Below the pieces are notes generated by a model, which was given only the letters and a program-made list of their open reading frames with translations, searched no databases and had not been told where the DNA came from. Positions 36,812 to 45,171 of a stretch of DNA of 64,000 nucleotides are shown piece after piece. Positions within the stretch are counted from its first letter, which is position 1. The number at the start of each line of letters is the position of its first letter. The position numbers and the translations under genes were made by a program. Source of the DNA: Maricaulis alexandrii. GTDB taxonomy: Bacteria > Pseudomonadota > Alphaproteobacteria > Caulobacterales > Maricaulaceae. The stretch covers positions 124,001-188,000 of the forward strand of contig NZ_SWKP01000008.1 of the NCBI RefSeq assembly GCF_005871165.1, in the 5' to 3' direction.

Positions 36812-38121
36812 TGTACTGCCTCCTCTGAGTTGGTTTCGACCAGTCGATTGAGTTGCGGTGCGCCTGCCAGAACATCAAGCTCGATCGCGGCACGCGCCAG
36901 CTCGGCGCGAGCAGTAATCAGATCCACTCGCACATCGAAGTACGACCGCTGGATATCCAGGAAATTGAGGATATCTAGAGCCCCTTCACGATACGCCCCT
37001 TGCGCGGCCCCAAGCGCATTTTCAGACGCCGGGAGGATGTTCTCGTTGAGTTGCGTATAGGTCGATTGCGCTCGTGCGAAACGACCAGCCGATGAGGCAT
37101 ATTGAGCGATCAAAGATCGTCTCATTACCTCTTCGTTGAGCCGCGCTGCATTTTCGCGCGACGCCGCAGCAGCGACACCGCCCTGATTACGATTCAGAAC
37201 CGGAATAGGGACCTCAAGGGTTGCGACAAACGCTGTTTCATCGGTGCCTCCGAAGCGCCGAACGCCGGCTCCGACGGTAAGATCCGGAATCGCAGCGGCA
37301 CGCTCTCGACGAATTTCTTGGCTGCGTGCGCGGGTAATGGCCCTGAGTTGGAGAAGCTCAGGATTGTCGGATATCCAATTTACCGGTTGAGCGTCAGAGT
37401 AGGCGGTCAGATCGAACGCCTGAAGTGGCGGCGCCAACTCGCCGTTGACCGGTCCTCCAGACCAGATCGCAACGAGTTGATTATTAGCTGCCGATTGTGC
37501 GCTAGCGGCATCGTTGGCGGCAATTGTGGCCAGCCCAACGAGCATATCCGCTCGGTTTCGTTCGATCGGAGAAGCCCGACCGGCCTCGACGCGGGAACGG
37601 ATCGCGTCAGCGGAATTATTGGCAATTTCCAACAACTCCATTCGCAATGACAATGTTTCTGACGCCGCTTGTGCGGCAACGTATGCCTGCGCGGTGCTGG
37701 CCAAGAGACGGTTTCGTTGAAGTGCGAGTTCCGCGCTTGCGGCACTAGCCCAAGCGTTTGCAGCCTCGCGAGCTCGCCCTCGATCACCACCTAGGGGGAT
37801 CGTTTGATTGATCGACAAGGTGGTATCCGCATCGCCGAGACCTCCGCGATCAGATCCGAATTCCTCTATTTCTGCTCCAAGAGTGGGGTTATCCCACAGC
37901 CCGGCCTGCAGCGCGTCGGCTTCGGCGGCGCGTATTTCTGCACGCGCCGCTCCAGTTATTGGGTTATTCTCCAGCGCGAGACTTAGCGCACCAGAAAGGT
38001 TCAACGGGTCAGCAGAGGTCGTTTGAGCCTCAGCTGCGCCGATGGAGACTCCGGCAAGCACGATTGCTGCCACAGCTCTCCGCCCTAGCCAGTTTGGCCA
38101 GGCGACAAATTTTGATTTCAT
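36808..38121 (-). CDS. czcC: CzcC-type TolC-family outer-membrane channel
   Basis: A 437-aa outer-membrane factor with a signal peptide (cleavage near AEAQTTSA). Two OEP repeats are recognised (LALENNPITGAARAEIRAAEADALQAG with LWDNPTLGAEIEE, and ILPASENALGAAQGAYREGALDILNFLDIQR). It completes the Czc tripartite pump. The gene is the first of the czcCBA set, 42 bp after the CzcI-like gene. Confidence 0.88.
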   Translation of the reverse strand: MKSKFVAWPNWLGRRAVAAIVLAGVSIGAAEAQTTSADPLNLSGALSLALENNPITGAARAEIRAAEADALQAGLWDNPTLGAEIEEFGSDRGGLGDADTTLSINQTIPLGGDRGRAREAANAWASAASAELALQRNRLLASTAQAYVAAQAASETLSLRMELLEIANNSADAIRSRVEAGRASPIERNRADMLVGLATIAANDAASAQSAANNQLVAIWSGGPVNGELAPPLQAFDLTAYSDAQPVNWISDNPELLQLRAITRARSQEIRRERAAAIPDLTVGAGVRRFGGTDETAFVATLEVPIPVLNRNQGGVAAAASRENAARLNEEVMRRSLIAQYASSAGRFARAQSTYTQLNENILPASENALGAAQGAYREGALDILNFLDIQRSYFDVRVDLITARAELARAAIELDVLAGAPQLNRLVETNSEEAVQ

Positions 38122-38163
38122 CTAGAATAATTTCCGATTGTTAGTTTCAGTTGGACGAATAGG

Positions 38164-38490
38164 TCAGACTGAAACTTCAATCGGGGGCTGGAATGGTGGT
38201 TCTAGTGCGCGTGAAGAAACGCGTTCACTGGAGAGATCAAAATGGTGCTCTGTAGCGGTCATGTCGACAACCAGGAGCAGCGATCGACTACCAACGACAT
38301 GATGGCAGACGCCACATCCATGCAGAGCGTGCGAACCATGGTCCGTGTCAGCCGGCCCGTGGCTTTCGATATCTAACACGCTATCGACATGATGGTCATG
38401 ATCAGCCGAGGCTGCCAGCATGGCTTCGCCGCCCATTGAAATTGTCACGGCAATCAAAATTATGAACTGCAAGCTGATCCGCATGCCCAA
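38164..38490 (-). CDS. CzcI-like small His-rich periplasmic protein
   Basis: A 108-aa protein with a signal peptide and many His residues (ADHDHHVDSVLD, TDHGSHALHGCGVCHHVVG). The Cys-x2-Cys-His core and the ALEPPFQPP tail match the layout of CzcI/DUF2946-type proteins, which are encoded at the head of czcCBA operons and are thought to modulate the metal response. Its position directly upstream of czcC supports this. The biochemical role is not established. Confidence 0.7.
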   Translation of the reverse strand: MGMRISLQFIILIAVTISMGGEAMLAASADHDHHVDSVLDIESHGPADTDHGSHALHGCGVCHHVVGSRSLLLVVDMTATEHHFDLSSERVSSRALEPPFQPPIEVSV

Positions 38491-38591
38491 TTCTTAGTTC
38501 AAACTCTTCTCGATTGAAAGCCTCCGAATCTCCCGGTCACGCTGGCGGAGCTGCCAAATGGCATCTCACAAAGGGCAGCGGAACCTATTCT

Positions 38592-38613
38592 CGTACTGCC
38601 TATTATGCGCAGA
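38592..38613 (+). repeat. 22-nt direct repeat, left copy
   Basis: The 22 bases matching CGTACTGCC-t-ATTATGCGCA-g-A recur at 45070-45091 with two mismatches, in the same orientation. The pair brackets the recombinase-ParB-RepB, nuclease and toxin-antitoxin block (6.5 kb) and may mark recombination sites. Confidence 0.5.
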
Positions 38614-38697
38614 TGCTAAAGAGCTTATTCAATCTCCCCGGCGCGTCGTCCATCCCGGTACTATGTGAGCTGCACTCACCAGCATGCTCAGACGCGA

Positions 38698-39072
38698 TCA
38701 GCCAGAATCGCTGTTCGAATTGGTCGACGAAGCTATTGCCTCATCCAGTTGCTGTACCAACGACAATAGCTGCTGCCTCAACCCAGCCCAACGCACGCTA
38801 ACTGCAGCAGCGGGGCGATCTGCAGCCACAAGGATATAGATGAGAATCGCATCGCTATGTTTGGCCAGCGCAATCAAGTGACGGCCGCTCGGCCCATGCG
38901 TGCCTGACAACCAGTGCTTGGCTGAGCGCTCGCTCGCCCCAGTCCAGCTCATCAATGTTTTGATCGCCTGATGCGACGTCCCAAGTTCGCTTCGCAGCGC
39001 CATGGCTATGGTTTGCTCGTATCCACCGGGCCCGCCGCGACCAGGCAATTCATTGCCCATTTTTGGAAACAT
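38698..39072 (-). CDS. Hypothetical HTH-like protein divergent from the recombinase
   Basis: A 124-aa protein whose middle (ALRSELGTSHQAIKTLMSWTGASERSAKHWLSGTHGPSGRHLIALAKHSD) looks like a helix-turn-helix of the XRE/Cro type, with GGGCGGG upstream of the ATG. A second Met at 39060 is possible. It is transcribed away from the serine-recombinase operon, and the 169-bp shared intergenic space is suited to a regulator. I read it as a likely regulator of the recombinase-ParB-RepB operon. The HTH assignment is by pattern only. Confidence 0.55.
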   Translation of the reverse strand: MFPKMGNELPGRGGPGGYEQTIAMALRSELGTSHQAIKTLMSWTGASERSAKHWLSGTHGPSGRHLIALAKHSDAILIYILVAADRPAAAVSVRWAGLRQQLLSLVQQLDEAIASSTNSNSDSG

Positions 39073-39241
39073 GTTGCCCGCCCTTTGCGTCTAACGTGGT
39101 GGCGCCTGTCAGATTTCACCGCCCGACAGGTCGAGCGGGCATTGCTCCGTTGTTCAACATCGTGATTGGCGACTGCGTGACAGGCAGCCTCGCTGAGGAT
39201 CGTGACATCCATCATCGCAACAGACAAAAGGTCGCAAATCT

Positions 39242-40771
39242 ATGGTGAAGGGACTTAAGGCAGCGGAATACGTCCGCATGTCGACCGACCACCAAAGATA
39301 CTCTACCCAGAACCAGTCTGACGCCATCAGACAGTATGCTCACGCACGCTCAATCGAGATCGTGCGAACCTACGCTGACCAAGGCAAAAGCGGACTTAGC
39401 CTGGACGGGCGAGACGCATTGAAACAATTGATTGATGACGTTGAAAACGGTCGCGCAGACTTTGAGACTGTGCTCGTCTATGACGTCAGCCGTTGGGGCC
39501 GGTTCCAGGATGCCGATGAGAGCGCCTACTACGAATACATCTGCAAACGAGCGGGCATCAGCGTGCAGTATTGCGCTGAGCAGTTCGAAAATGACGGAAG
39601 CCCGGTCTCTACGATCGTAAAGGGCGTCAAACGCGCTATGGCAGGAGAGTATAGCCGCGAGCTGTCCTCCAAAGTGTTTGCGGGTCAATGCCGGCTGATT
39701 GAGCTGGGGTATCGCCAAGGCGGCGTAGCTGGGTTTGGCTTTCGAAGAACGCTGGTGGACCAATCGGGCGCGGTGAAAGGGCAACTTCGCACCGGTGAAC
39801 ACAAGAGCATCCAAACAGACCGCGTCGTACTCACTCCCGGGCCAAGCGACGAACTTGAAATCGTCCGAAATATATATCGGCGCTTTGTGCAGGATCAAAA
39901 AAGCGAGCGAGAGATATCTGACGAGCTCAATGAAGCGGGACGATTTCGCGAGAACCAGCAAGCCTGGACACGCGGCACCGTTCACCAAATTCTGATCAAC
40001 GAGAAGTACGCTGGTCACAATGTCTGGAACCGCGTCTCCTTCAAACTCAAGAAGAAACGCGTGCGAAACGATCCCCAAATGTGGGTCCGCGCCGATAGCG
40101 TCTTTCCCGCCATCATTGATCAGGCCACGTACGACGCGGCTCAAACCATCATCCAAGCGCGCAGCTTTCGCATGTCCAACGAAGATATGCTGGACGCGCT
40201 TCGCTCGCTCCGCTTAAGAGAAGGACTGCTTTCAGGTCTGATCATAGACGAAGAAGACGGCATCCCGTCCAGCAGTGCCTACCGATCTCGTTTCGGCAGC
40301 TTGTTGCAAGTCTATCGATTGGTCGGATTCACGCCGCGGCGCGACTATCGATATATCGAGATCAATCGACATCTTCGCACGCTTCATCCGGGCTTGCTCG
40401 ACGAGCTAAAGAGCGGCTTGAAGGCCACTGGAAGCCGCCTTCAAACTGACCCGGATACCCAGCTCATCCATATAAATTCCGAGTTGAGCATATCCGTTGT
40501 GATCGTGCGTTGTCGGCGCACGCAAGGTGGCGCCATGCGCTGGCAACTTCGCTTGGACACCGGTCTACGGCCCGACATCACAGTCGCCATTCGCATGAAC
40601 GCGACCAATCAAGCGCCTCTCGATTTCTACATACTGCCGCGCATCGACATTGCCTCTGCCAGGTTGAGACTAGCAGAGGCCAATGGCTTGGCGCTTGATG
40701 CCTATCGGTTTGACGATTTTGAGGAATTTTTTGAGCTTTTCAGACCGGTCCCAATCTTGGAGGCAGCGTGA
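39242..40771 (+). CDS. Large serine recombinase, first gene of a ParB/RepB trio
   Basis: A 509-aa serine recombinase. The catalytic domain begins AEYVRMSTDHQRYSTQNQ (nucleophile Ser14) and continues with DQGKSGLSLDGRDALKQL and VLVYDVSRWGRFQD (conserved Arg residues). A recombinase domain follows (about 180-300; AGFGFRR, GTVHQILINEKYAG). The C-terminal ~190 residues lack the usual zinc-ribbon/coiled-coil and instead carry GSLLQVYRLVGFTPRRDYRY and a strand-rich tail. The stop overlaps the start of the next gene (TGATG), so recombinase, ParB and RepB form one tightly coupled operon. A link between serine recombination and ParB-type DNA binding is not explained by known phage or IS biology. Confidence 0.85.
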   Translation: MVKGLKAAEYVRMSTDHQRYSTQNQSDAIRQYAHARSIEIVRTYADQGKSGLSLDGRDALKQLIDDVENGRADFETVLVYDVSRWGRFQDADESAYYEYICKRAGISVQYCAEQFENDGSPVSTIVKGVKRAMAGEYSRELSSKVFAGQCRLIELGYRQGGVAGFGFRRTLVDQSGAVKGQLRTGEHKSIQTDRVVLTPGPSDELEIVRNIYRRFVQDQKSEREISDELNEAGRFRENQQAWTRGTVHQILINEKYAGHNVWNRVSFKLKKKRVRNDPQMWVRADSVFPAIIDQATYDAAQTIIQARSFRMSNEDMLDALRSLRLREGLLSGLIIDEEDGIPSSSAYRSRFGSLLQVYRLVGFTPRRDYRYIEINRHLRTLHPGLLDELKSGLKATGSRLQTDPDTQLIHINSELSISVVIVRCRRTQGGAMRWQLRLDTGLRPDITVAIRMNATNQAPLDFYILPRIDIASARLRLAEANGLALDAYRFDDFEEFFELFRPVPILEAA

Positions 40772-41667
40772 TGACTGAACCGTCCGAACGTCAAATCGAG
40801 CTAATTCCGATCAACAGCATTCACGTACTAAACCCTCGGACGCGCAACAAGCGGCTCCACCGGGAAATCGTCGACAACATTGCCGTGGTCGGCCTCAAAC
40901 GCCCCATCACTGTAAGCCGCCGCGTTGGAAGTAGCCCACAAAGTTTCGATTTGGTGTGTGGTGAAGGGCGCTTGGAAGCCTTTCGAATGCTAGGAGAAAC
41001 TGAAATCCCAGCGATGATAATCGACGCGTCGGAAGCCGACTGCTTTGTCATGAGTTTGGTTGAAAACATCGCTCGCCGGCAACACAGACCGATCGACCTG
41101 ATGCACGAGATCGGCAGCCTCAATAAGCGAGGATATTCAGACACCCAGATCGCGCAGAAGATCGGCGTTACGGCTAGCTGGGTCAGCATGATTGTCAGCC
41201 TCCTCGACAAAGGAGAGGAACGGCTAGTGGCCGCTGTTGAATCGGGACTCATGCCAATCAGTTTGGCGGTGGACATTGCACGCGCCGATCACAGCGAAGT
41301 GCAAAATGTGCTGATGGATGCGTACGATGCTGGAAAAATCAAAGGCAAAAAGCTCGCCACTGTTCGGCGCATGCTCGACCAAAGAATGCGCCGCAGCAAG
41401 GTTTTTCGGGAAGGAAAGATGGGGCTGAAAAACTCGTCCCGTCGCCCGACTGCGGCAGATCTGATGCGTCTTTATGAACGGGAAGCGGAAAAGCAGCGGC
41501 TCCTGGTCAAGAAGTCCGACTACACCCAGGCGAAACTACTATTTTTGGTCGAAGCTCTCAAAGAACTCTTTTCCGACGAGGCATTCGCAACCCTTCTTCG
41601 GGCAGAAAGACTTGAGACGATGCCCCGCGCGCTTGCCTCACGGGTTATTGGGGAGATGGTATCATGA
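40771..41667 (+). CDS. ParB/RepB/Spo0J-family protein, no ParA partner
   Basis: A 298-aa ParB-like protein. The N-terminal ParB/Srx-like fold has NPRTRNKRLHREIVDNIAVVGLKRPITV, CGEGRLEAFRMLGETEIPAMII and a GExxR-type box (GEGR), then SLVENIARRQHRPIDLMHEIGSL. A central HTH reads YSDTQIAQKIGVTASWVSMIVSLLDKGEE. The start at 40771 (ATG, with GGAGG seven bases upstream) overlaps the recombinase stop; a GTG lies one codon upstream. No parA is present, which argues against classical plasmid partition. It overlaps the next gene by ATGA. Confidence 0.85.
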   Translation: MTEPSERQIELIPINSIHVLNPRTRNKRLHREIVDNIAVVGLKRPITVSRRVGSSPQSFDLVCGEGRLEAFRMLGETEIPAMIIDASEADCFVMSLVENIARRQHRPIDLMHEIGSLNKRGYSDTQIAQKIGVTASWVSMIVSLLDKGEERLVAAVESGLMPISLAVDIARADHSEVQNVLMDAYDAGKIKGKKLATVRRMLDQRMRRSKVFREGKMGLKNSSRRPTAADLMRLYEREAEKQRLLVKKSDYTQAKLLFLVEALKELFSDEAFATLLRAERLETMPRALASRVIGEMVS

Positions 41668-42593
41668 TCCAACATCCTACCGCGCCGCCGAGCCCCGTAA
41701 AGCTGGCGTTTGAGCGTGAGATGGTTCTCGTCGACTTGGCTGCGGTCATTCCGCTCAAATCACTAAAGCCCGGCGTCAAAGACAGCAAAAAATACGCTCA
41801 AATTCTGTCTTCAGTGCGGACCATCGGCATTGTTGAACCCCCTGTGGTCGTGCCGGAGCCAGGTCGATCTCAACGATATTTCTTGCTTGATGGATTAATG
41901 CGTCTAGAGGCTTTGAAAGATCTGGGCATCACGCGAGTTGAGTGCCTCGTCGCCACAGATGATGAGGCCTACACCTACAACAAACGGGTCAATCGGCTTG
42001 CGGCGGTGCAAGAGCATAAAATGATTGTTCGCGCCGTGGATCGCGGAGTTCCTCCCGAGCGAATTGCCGAAGCGCTTGGATTGGATGTCGTCACAATCCG
42101 CCGCCGCTTTAAGATGCTTGATGGGATTTGCCCCGAGGCCGTAGAGTTACTGAAGGACACGACTTGTCCCCTCGCTGTCTTTGAGATCTTGAGGCACATG
42201 GCACCTATTCGCCAAGTGGAAGCGGCGGATCTGATGATCGGTCAGAACAATTTTTCAACAATGTTTGCCCGGGCTTTGCATGCAGCAACGCCTCCTACAC
42301 AGCTGGTGGATGCCCGGAAACGAAAACCCAAAGGCACTACCGCCGTAACAGCCGAGCAAATTGCCCGCATGGAGCGTGAACTCGCGAGCTTGCAAAGCCG
42401 AGTGAAGCTAGTTGAAGAAAACTACGGGTTGGACAACCTGCATTTGACCGTCGCCAAAGGCTACATATCCAAGCTGCTGAGCAATCCGCGGATTGTCCGA
42501 TGGCTAAGCCAAAACCGCCAAGAGTATGTCGCCGAATTTCAGGGTGTCGCAGAAATTGAAAATCTTGCCCATGACCATGTTGGGGCCGAGTAG
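41664..42593 (+). CDS. Second ParB-like protein with RepB C-terminal domain
   Basis: A 309-aa protein with a ParB-like N-terminal half (LKPGVKDSKKYAQILSSVRTIGIVEPPVVV, LLDGLMRLEALKDLGI) and HTH (VPPERIAEALGLDVVTIRRRFKML). The C-terminal part matches the plasmid RepB C-terminal domain (CPLAVFEILRHMAPIRQVEAADLMI), ending in a coiled helix. Two different ParB-type proteins in series with a recombinase suggest a complex that binds a centromere-like or recombination site. The 4-bp overlap implies equimolar translation. This gene is last in the trio. Confidence 0.85.
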   Translation: MIQHPTAPPSPVKLAFEREMVLVDLAAVIPLKSLKPGVKDSKKYAQILSSVRTIGIVEPPVVVPEPGRSQRYFLLDGLMRLEALKDLGITRVECLVATDDEAYTYNKRVNRLAAVQEHKMIVRAVDRGVPPERIAEALGLDVVTIRRRFKMLDGICPEAVELLKDTTCPLAVFEILRHMAPIRQVEAADLMIGQNNFSTMFARALHAATPPTQLVDARKRKPKGTTAVTAEQIARMERELASLQSRVKLVEENYGLDNLHLTVAKGYISKLLSNPRIVRWLSQNRQEYVAEFQGVAEIENLAHDHVGAE

Positions 42594-42646
42594 CTCCTTC
42601 GTGCAATCAACGATGCCCAAGCTGCCGGCAAATGACCGTTGTTCGA

Positions 42647-42664
42647 TGACCGTGTCCTAGGTCA
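42647..42664 (+). promoter_or_regulatory. Inverted repeat upstream of the nuclease gene
   Basis: TGACC-GTGTCCTA-GGTCA forms an 18-bp dyad 52 bp before the nuclease start codon. It resembles an operator; the cognate factor is not known. Confidence 0.4.
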
Positions 42665-42716
42665 CAGATCCACGCGTATTGTGCTTCTATGATGTTCGGA
42701 CGATCGGGAGACGAGC

Positions 42717-43631
42717 ATGCGATTGATATTTGGATCTTTGTGTTTGCTTTGGACACTAACCAACACCGCATTCGCACAATCTTGCCCAGCGTTGTCTCCC
42801 GCCCAGGCCGCCCATGCGGCCGCGCTGCACTCATTTGCCGGTTTACCGAGCGAGGATTCTATCTTGGTTCGAAGGGGCTATGTGCTCTCGTACGACCATA
42901 CCCATCGCGTTCCGCGTTGGGCCTCATGGCATGCATCCCCTGCCTACCGAGCAGTTCCTGATCGTGACGTATCGCGTTGGGGGCGCTTTCACACAGATCC
43001 GGACATCACCAATCCGGTTGAGGACGATGACTTTGATGGTCTCTTTCGCACCGCAGACAATTTCGCCAGAGGCCACATCGTTCCTTACTACATCTCTGGA
43101 GGAGACAGAGACGGTGATAGCCTGGGGGCGGCTGACGCTGAGGGTGATGAGCTAGTCGACCTGGACGATGCCTGTACAGTCTTTGAGATCATGTACATGT
43201 CCAACATCGCCCCACAATACCACTATCGCTTCAATGGCTCCGGTGGGCTTTGGTATGAACTCGAAACAGCGTTGCGCGATCTGATCGATAGCCAAGACGC
43301 AGAGTTCCATGTGATCGCCGGCACGGTATTTGGTGCCCAGGACGTCCAGTTCGTTGGTCCTGCCAACGATCAAACCATTGGCGTGCCTGACATGTTCTTT
43401 AAGATCGTCGTGACCGACGCGGGCCCCATCGGCTTCCTGTTCACGCACCGGCGTCAGCTCATCCCCGAGGCCTGCCCGCTGGAAGCAGAACTCGTAGACT
43501 GCATCGTTCCTATTTCCGTAATCGAGAACGTGAGCGGGCTGGATTTCTTTTCTAGCCTGGGCCCGACTGAAAGCGGCTTTGAGACGATTGATGGTTTAGC
43601 TGCGTGGCAAACGGTCACAGGAACGCCATGA
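42717..43631 (+). CDS. Secreted DNA/RNA non-specific endonuclease (NucA-like)
   Basis: A 304-aa protein with a signal peptide (MRLIFGSLCLLWTLTNTAFAQ) and the beta-beta-alpha-metal nuclease fold of NucA/EndoG. The catalytic motif is NFARGHIVPYY (RGH in the DRGH position), followed by MYMSNIAPQYHYRFNGSGGLW with the metal-binding Asn. A good ribosome site (GGGAG) precedes the ATG. An acidic, Asp-rich insertion (ITNPVEDDDFDGLFRT, GGDRDGDSLGAADAEGDELVD) is unusual. It lies 123 bp after the RepB gene. It may degrade extracellular DNA or act as a toxin; neither is shown by the sequence. Confidence 0.85.
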   Translation: MRLIFGSLCLLWTLTNTAFAQSCPALSPAQAAHAAALHSFAGLPSEDSILVRRGYVLSYDHTHRVPRWASWHASPAYRAVPDRDVSRWGRFHTDPDITNPVEDDDFDGLFRTADNFARGHIVPYYISGGDRDGDSLGAADAEGDELVDLDDACTVFEIMYMSNIAPQYHYRFNGSGGLWYELETALRDLIDSQDAEFHVIAGTVFGAQDVQFVGPANDQTIGVPDMFFKIVVTDAGPIGFLFTHRRQLIPEACPLEAELVDCIVPISVIENVSGLDFFSSLGPTESGFETIDGLAAWQTVTGTP

Positions 43632-43765
43632 ACGGGTACGAGAAATACTCGCGCGACTATGGGGGCCCGCCTCCGGGGTGGGGCGACCGTGTTTTGACAG
43701 TCATTCTGTTACTTCTAGCCATCGCAATTGTTGGATACGCTGTTTGGCGCTCATTTGGCGCCTAG
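43628..43765 (+). CDS. 45-aa single-pass membrane protein
   Basis: A short ORF overlapping the nuclease stop by ATGA: MNGYEKYSRDYGGPPPGWGD followed by one transmembrane helix (about residues 22-40) and WRSFGA. The 4-bp overlap and clear helix suggest a real, co-translated protein. It could anchor or regulate the nuclease, for example as an immunity protein, but no family is recognised. Confidence 0.6.
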   Translation: MNGYEKYSRDYGGPPPGWGDRVLTVILLLLAIAIVGYAVWRSFGA

Positions 43766-43943
43766 GTGGTTTGCCGGTGGTTGAGGGCCGTAGTTCGCCT
43801 GCAGCGCCCATTCGTTTCAAATGCATGCTTTGGCTCGATCTAAATCGTTCCGAAATTTCGTTCCAGTTTTCGGCACTACGAAAAACTCTCGCGAATTTGG
43901 AGCGCTCCGCGCATTGCGGATTTGTGAGTTGAATTAATCCCCA

Positions 43944-43979
43944 TTTCGCTTATTTCGTTTATTGCGTTAAATTCGTTTA
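43944..43979 (+). repeat. Four tandem 9-bp repeats upstream of the toxin-antitoxin pair
   Basis: TTTCGCTTA, TTTCGTTTA, TTGCGTTAA and ATTCGTTTA are arranged head to tail at 43944-43979, ending 26 bp before the antitoxin ATG. They are AT-rich compared with their surroundings and look like an iteron-type operator for the adjacent DNA-binding antitoxin. Confidence 0.6.
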
Positions 43980-44005
43980 GACGCATTCCAAGGATGGGTG
44001 AGATT

Positions 44006-44470
44006 ATGAGTGCTGCACACCAACTCGATTTTTCAGACCGCATGCCGGATGAAATCGATAGTCGCGCTGCCAACGACCTTCGCACGATCATCGCCAGCCT
44101 GACTAAAGACGATCAACCGACCGAGCTCAAACTAGCCCTTGGTAAAGGCAAGATCGCCGATGTCATTCTAACGCCGGCGCTAACCCAAACACTTCTCGAC
44201 GTATTGCGTCTTGTCGGGGCCGGTCGGGGCTTCCAGGTCATTCCAGTGGAAGCTTCACTAACGACCCAACAGGCCGCAGATCTCCTCAATGTCTCGCGCC
44301 CGTATCTCGTAGGATTGCTCGATAAAGCGGAAATCCCCTTCCACAAAGTAGGGCGCCACCGCCGCATCCGCGCTGAGGATCTATTTGCTTATCGGCACAA
44401 GCGCGATGAAAAGCGCGCATCTGCGCTTTCCGCTCTGGCCGAAGACGACGCGAAGCTCGACCTTATATGA
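44006..44470 (+). CDS. Excisionase-like HTH antitoxin
   Basis: A 154-aa protein. The start at 44006 follows GGGTGAG; an upstream ATG at 43994 is less well placed. The C-terminal half has the MerR/excisionase-type HTH (LTTQQAADLLNVSRPYLVGLLDKAEIPFHKVGRHRRIRAEDLFAYRHKRDE), typical of the DNA-binding antitoxins paired with PIN-domain toxins. The N-terminal part would bind the toxin. It overlaps the PIN gene by ATGA, and four 9-bp tandem repeats upstream may be its operator. Confidence 0.8.
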   Translation: MSAAHQLDFSDRMPDEIDSRAANDLRTIIASLTKDDQPTELKLALGKGKIADVILTPALTQTLLDVLRLVGAGRGFQVIPVEASLTTQQAADLLNVSRPYLVGLLDKAEIPFHKVGRHRRIRAEDLFAYRHKRDEKRASALSALAEDDAKLDLI

Positions 44471-45042
44471 GTGAACGCGCCGATCGATTTACGGTCGTCC
44501 TCGACGCAAATGTTCTCGCAACCGGATTGGGGCGGAACATGCTTCTCTCGCTCGCAGAAGCCGGCTTGTTCCGCCCGCGTTGGACGGCCGACATTCTGGA
44601 TGAGACCGAGGGCGCGATCCGCAAAATCATCAAAGATCCGGAGAAAGCGAAAACACAGCGCCAACGCATTGACGAGGCCTTCCCGGAAGCCTGCATCAAT
44701 GGGCATGAGATATTTGTGGATGGCCTTAAGCTCAAAGACCCGGATGATCGACATGTCGTAGCTGCCGCGATCCGAACGCGTGCCGCCATCATCGTGACCG
44801 AAAACCTCAAGGACTTTGACCCGGAGGTCCTTGAAGCGTTGGATATTCAGTGCCTGAGCTTGGACGATTTTGTCGCTGACTTAATAGACTTGGCCGGCCC
44901 GGAAGCCATCGAAGCCCTTAGAGTAATGCGCAAGCGCTTCAAGAATCCCGAAACCACGGCCGAAGCCTTAATTCGTCGCATAGAAGCCAAAGGGTACGTT
45001 CAAACGGCAAGCTTGTTGGAACGCTTCGCGAGTCTACTCTGA
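44467..45042 (+). CDS. PIN-domain toxin (VapC-like ribonuclease)
   Basis: A 191-aa PIN-fold protein. The first acidic residue is in FTVVLDANVLATGLG, the later ones in VDGLKLKDPDDRHVVAAAIRTRAAIIVTENLKDFDPEVL, giving the four acidic metal ligands of PIN ribonucleases. It is longer than VapC (about 130 aa), matching the PIN family paired with excisionase-like antitoxins. The 4-bp overlap with the preceding HTH gene supports a type II toxin-antitoxin operon. The RNA target is unknown. Confidence 0.82.
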   Translation: MSERADRFTVVLDANVLATGLGRNMLLSLAEAGLFRPRWTADILDETEGAIRKIIKDPEKAKTQRQRIDEAFPEACINGHEIFVDGLKLKDPDDRHVVAAAIRTRAAIIVTENLKDFDPEVLEALDIQCLSLDDFVADLIDLAGPEAIEALRVMRKRFKNPETTAEALIRRIEAKGYVQTASLLERFASLL

Positions 45043-45069
45043 GAGCCAGGATCCAAGTTCCGAATAGCG

Positions 45070-45091
45070 CGTACTGCCAATTATGCGCAAA
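45070..45091 (+). repeat. 22-nt direct repeat, right copy
   Basis: Twenty of 22 bases match the copy at 38592-38613. It lies 28 bp after the PIN-toxin stop in the convergent gap before the AAA_13 ATPase gene. Confidence 0.5.
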
Positions 45092-45171
45092 GTGTCGGGT
45101 AATCATGACATCGAAGGATGTCTGCTTCATCCCGGGAACGGACATTGCGCAGTCAACGGGACTTTCCATTC

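Noticed and set aside
39242-42593. Classical plasmid partition locus or integrated plasmid backbone
   Set aside because: Two ParB-like genes are present but no ParA, RepC or recognisable origin.
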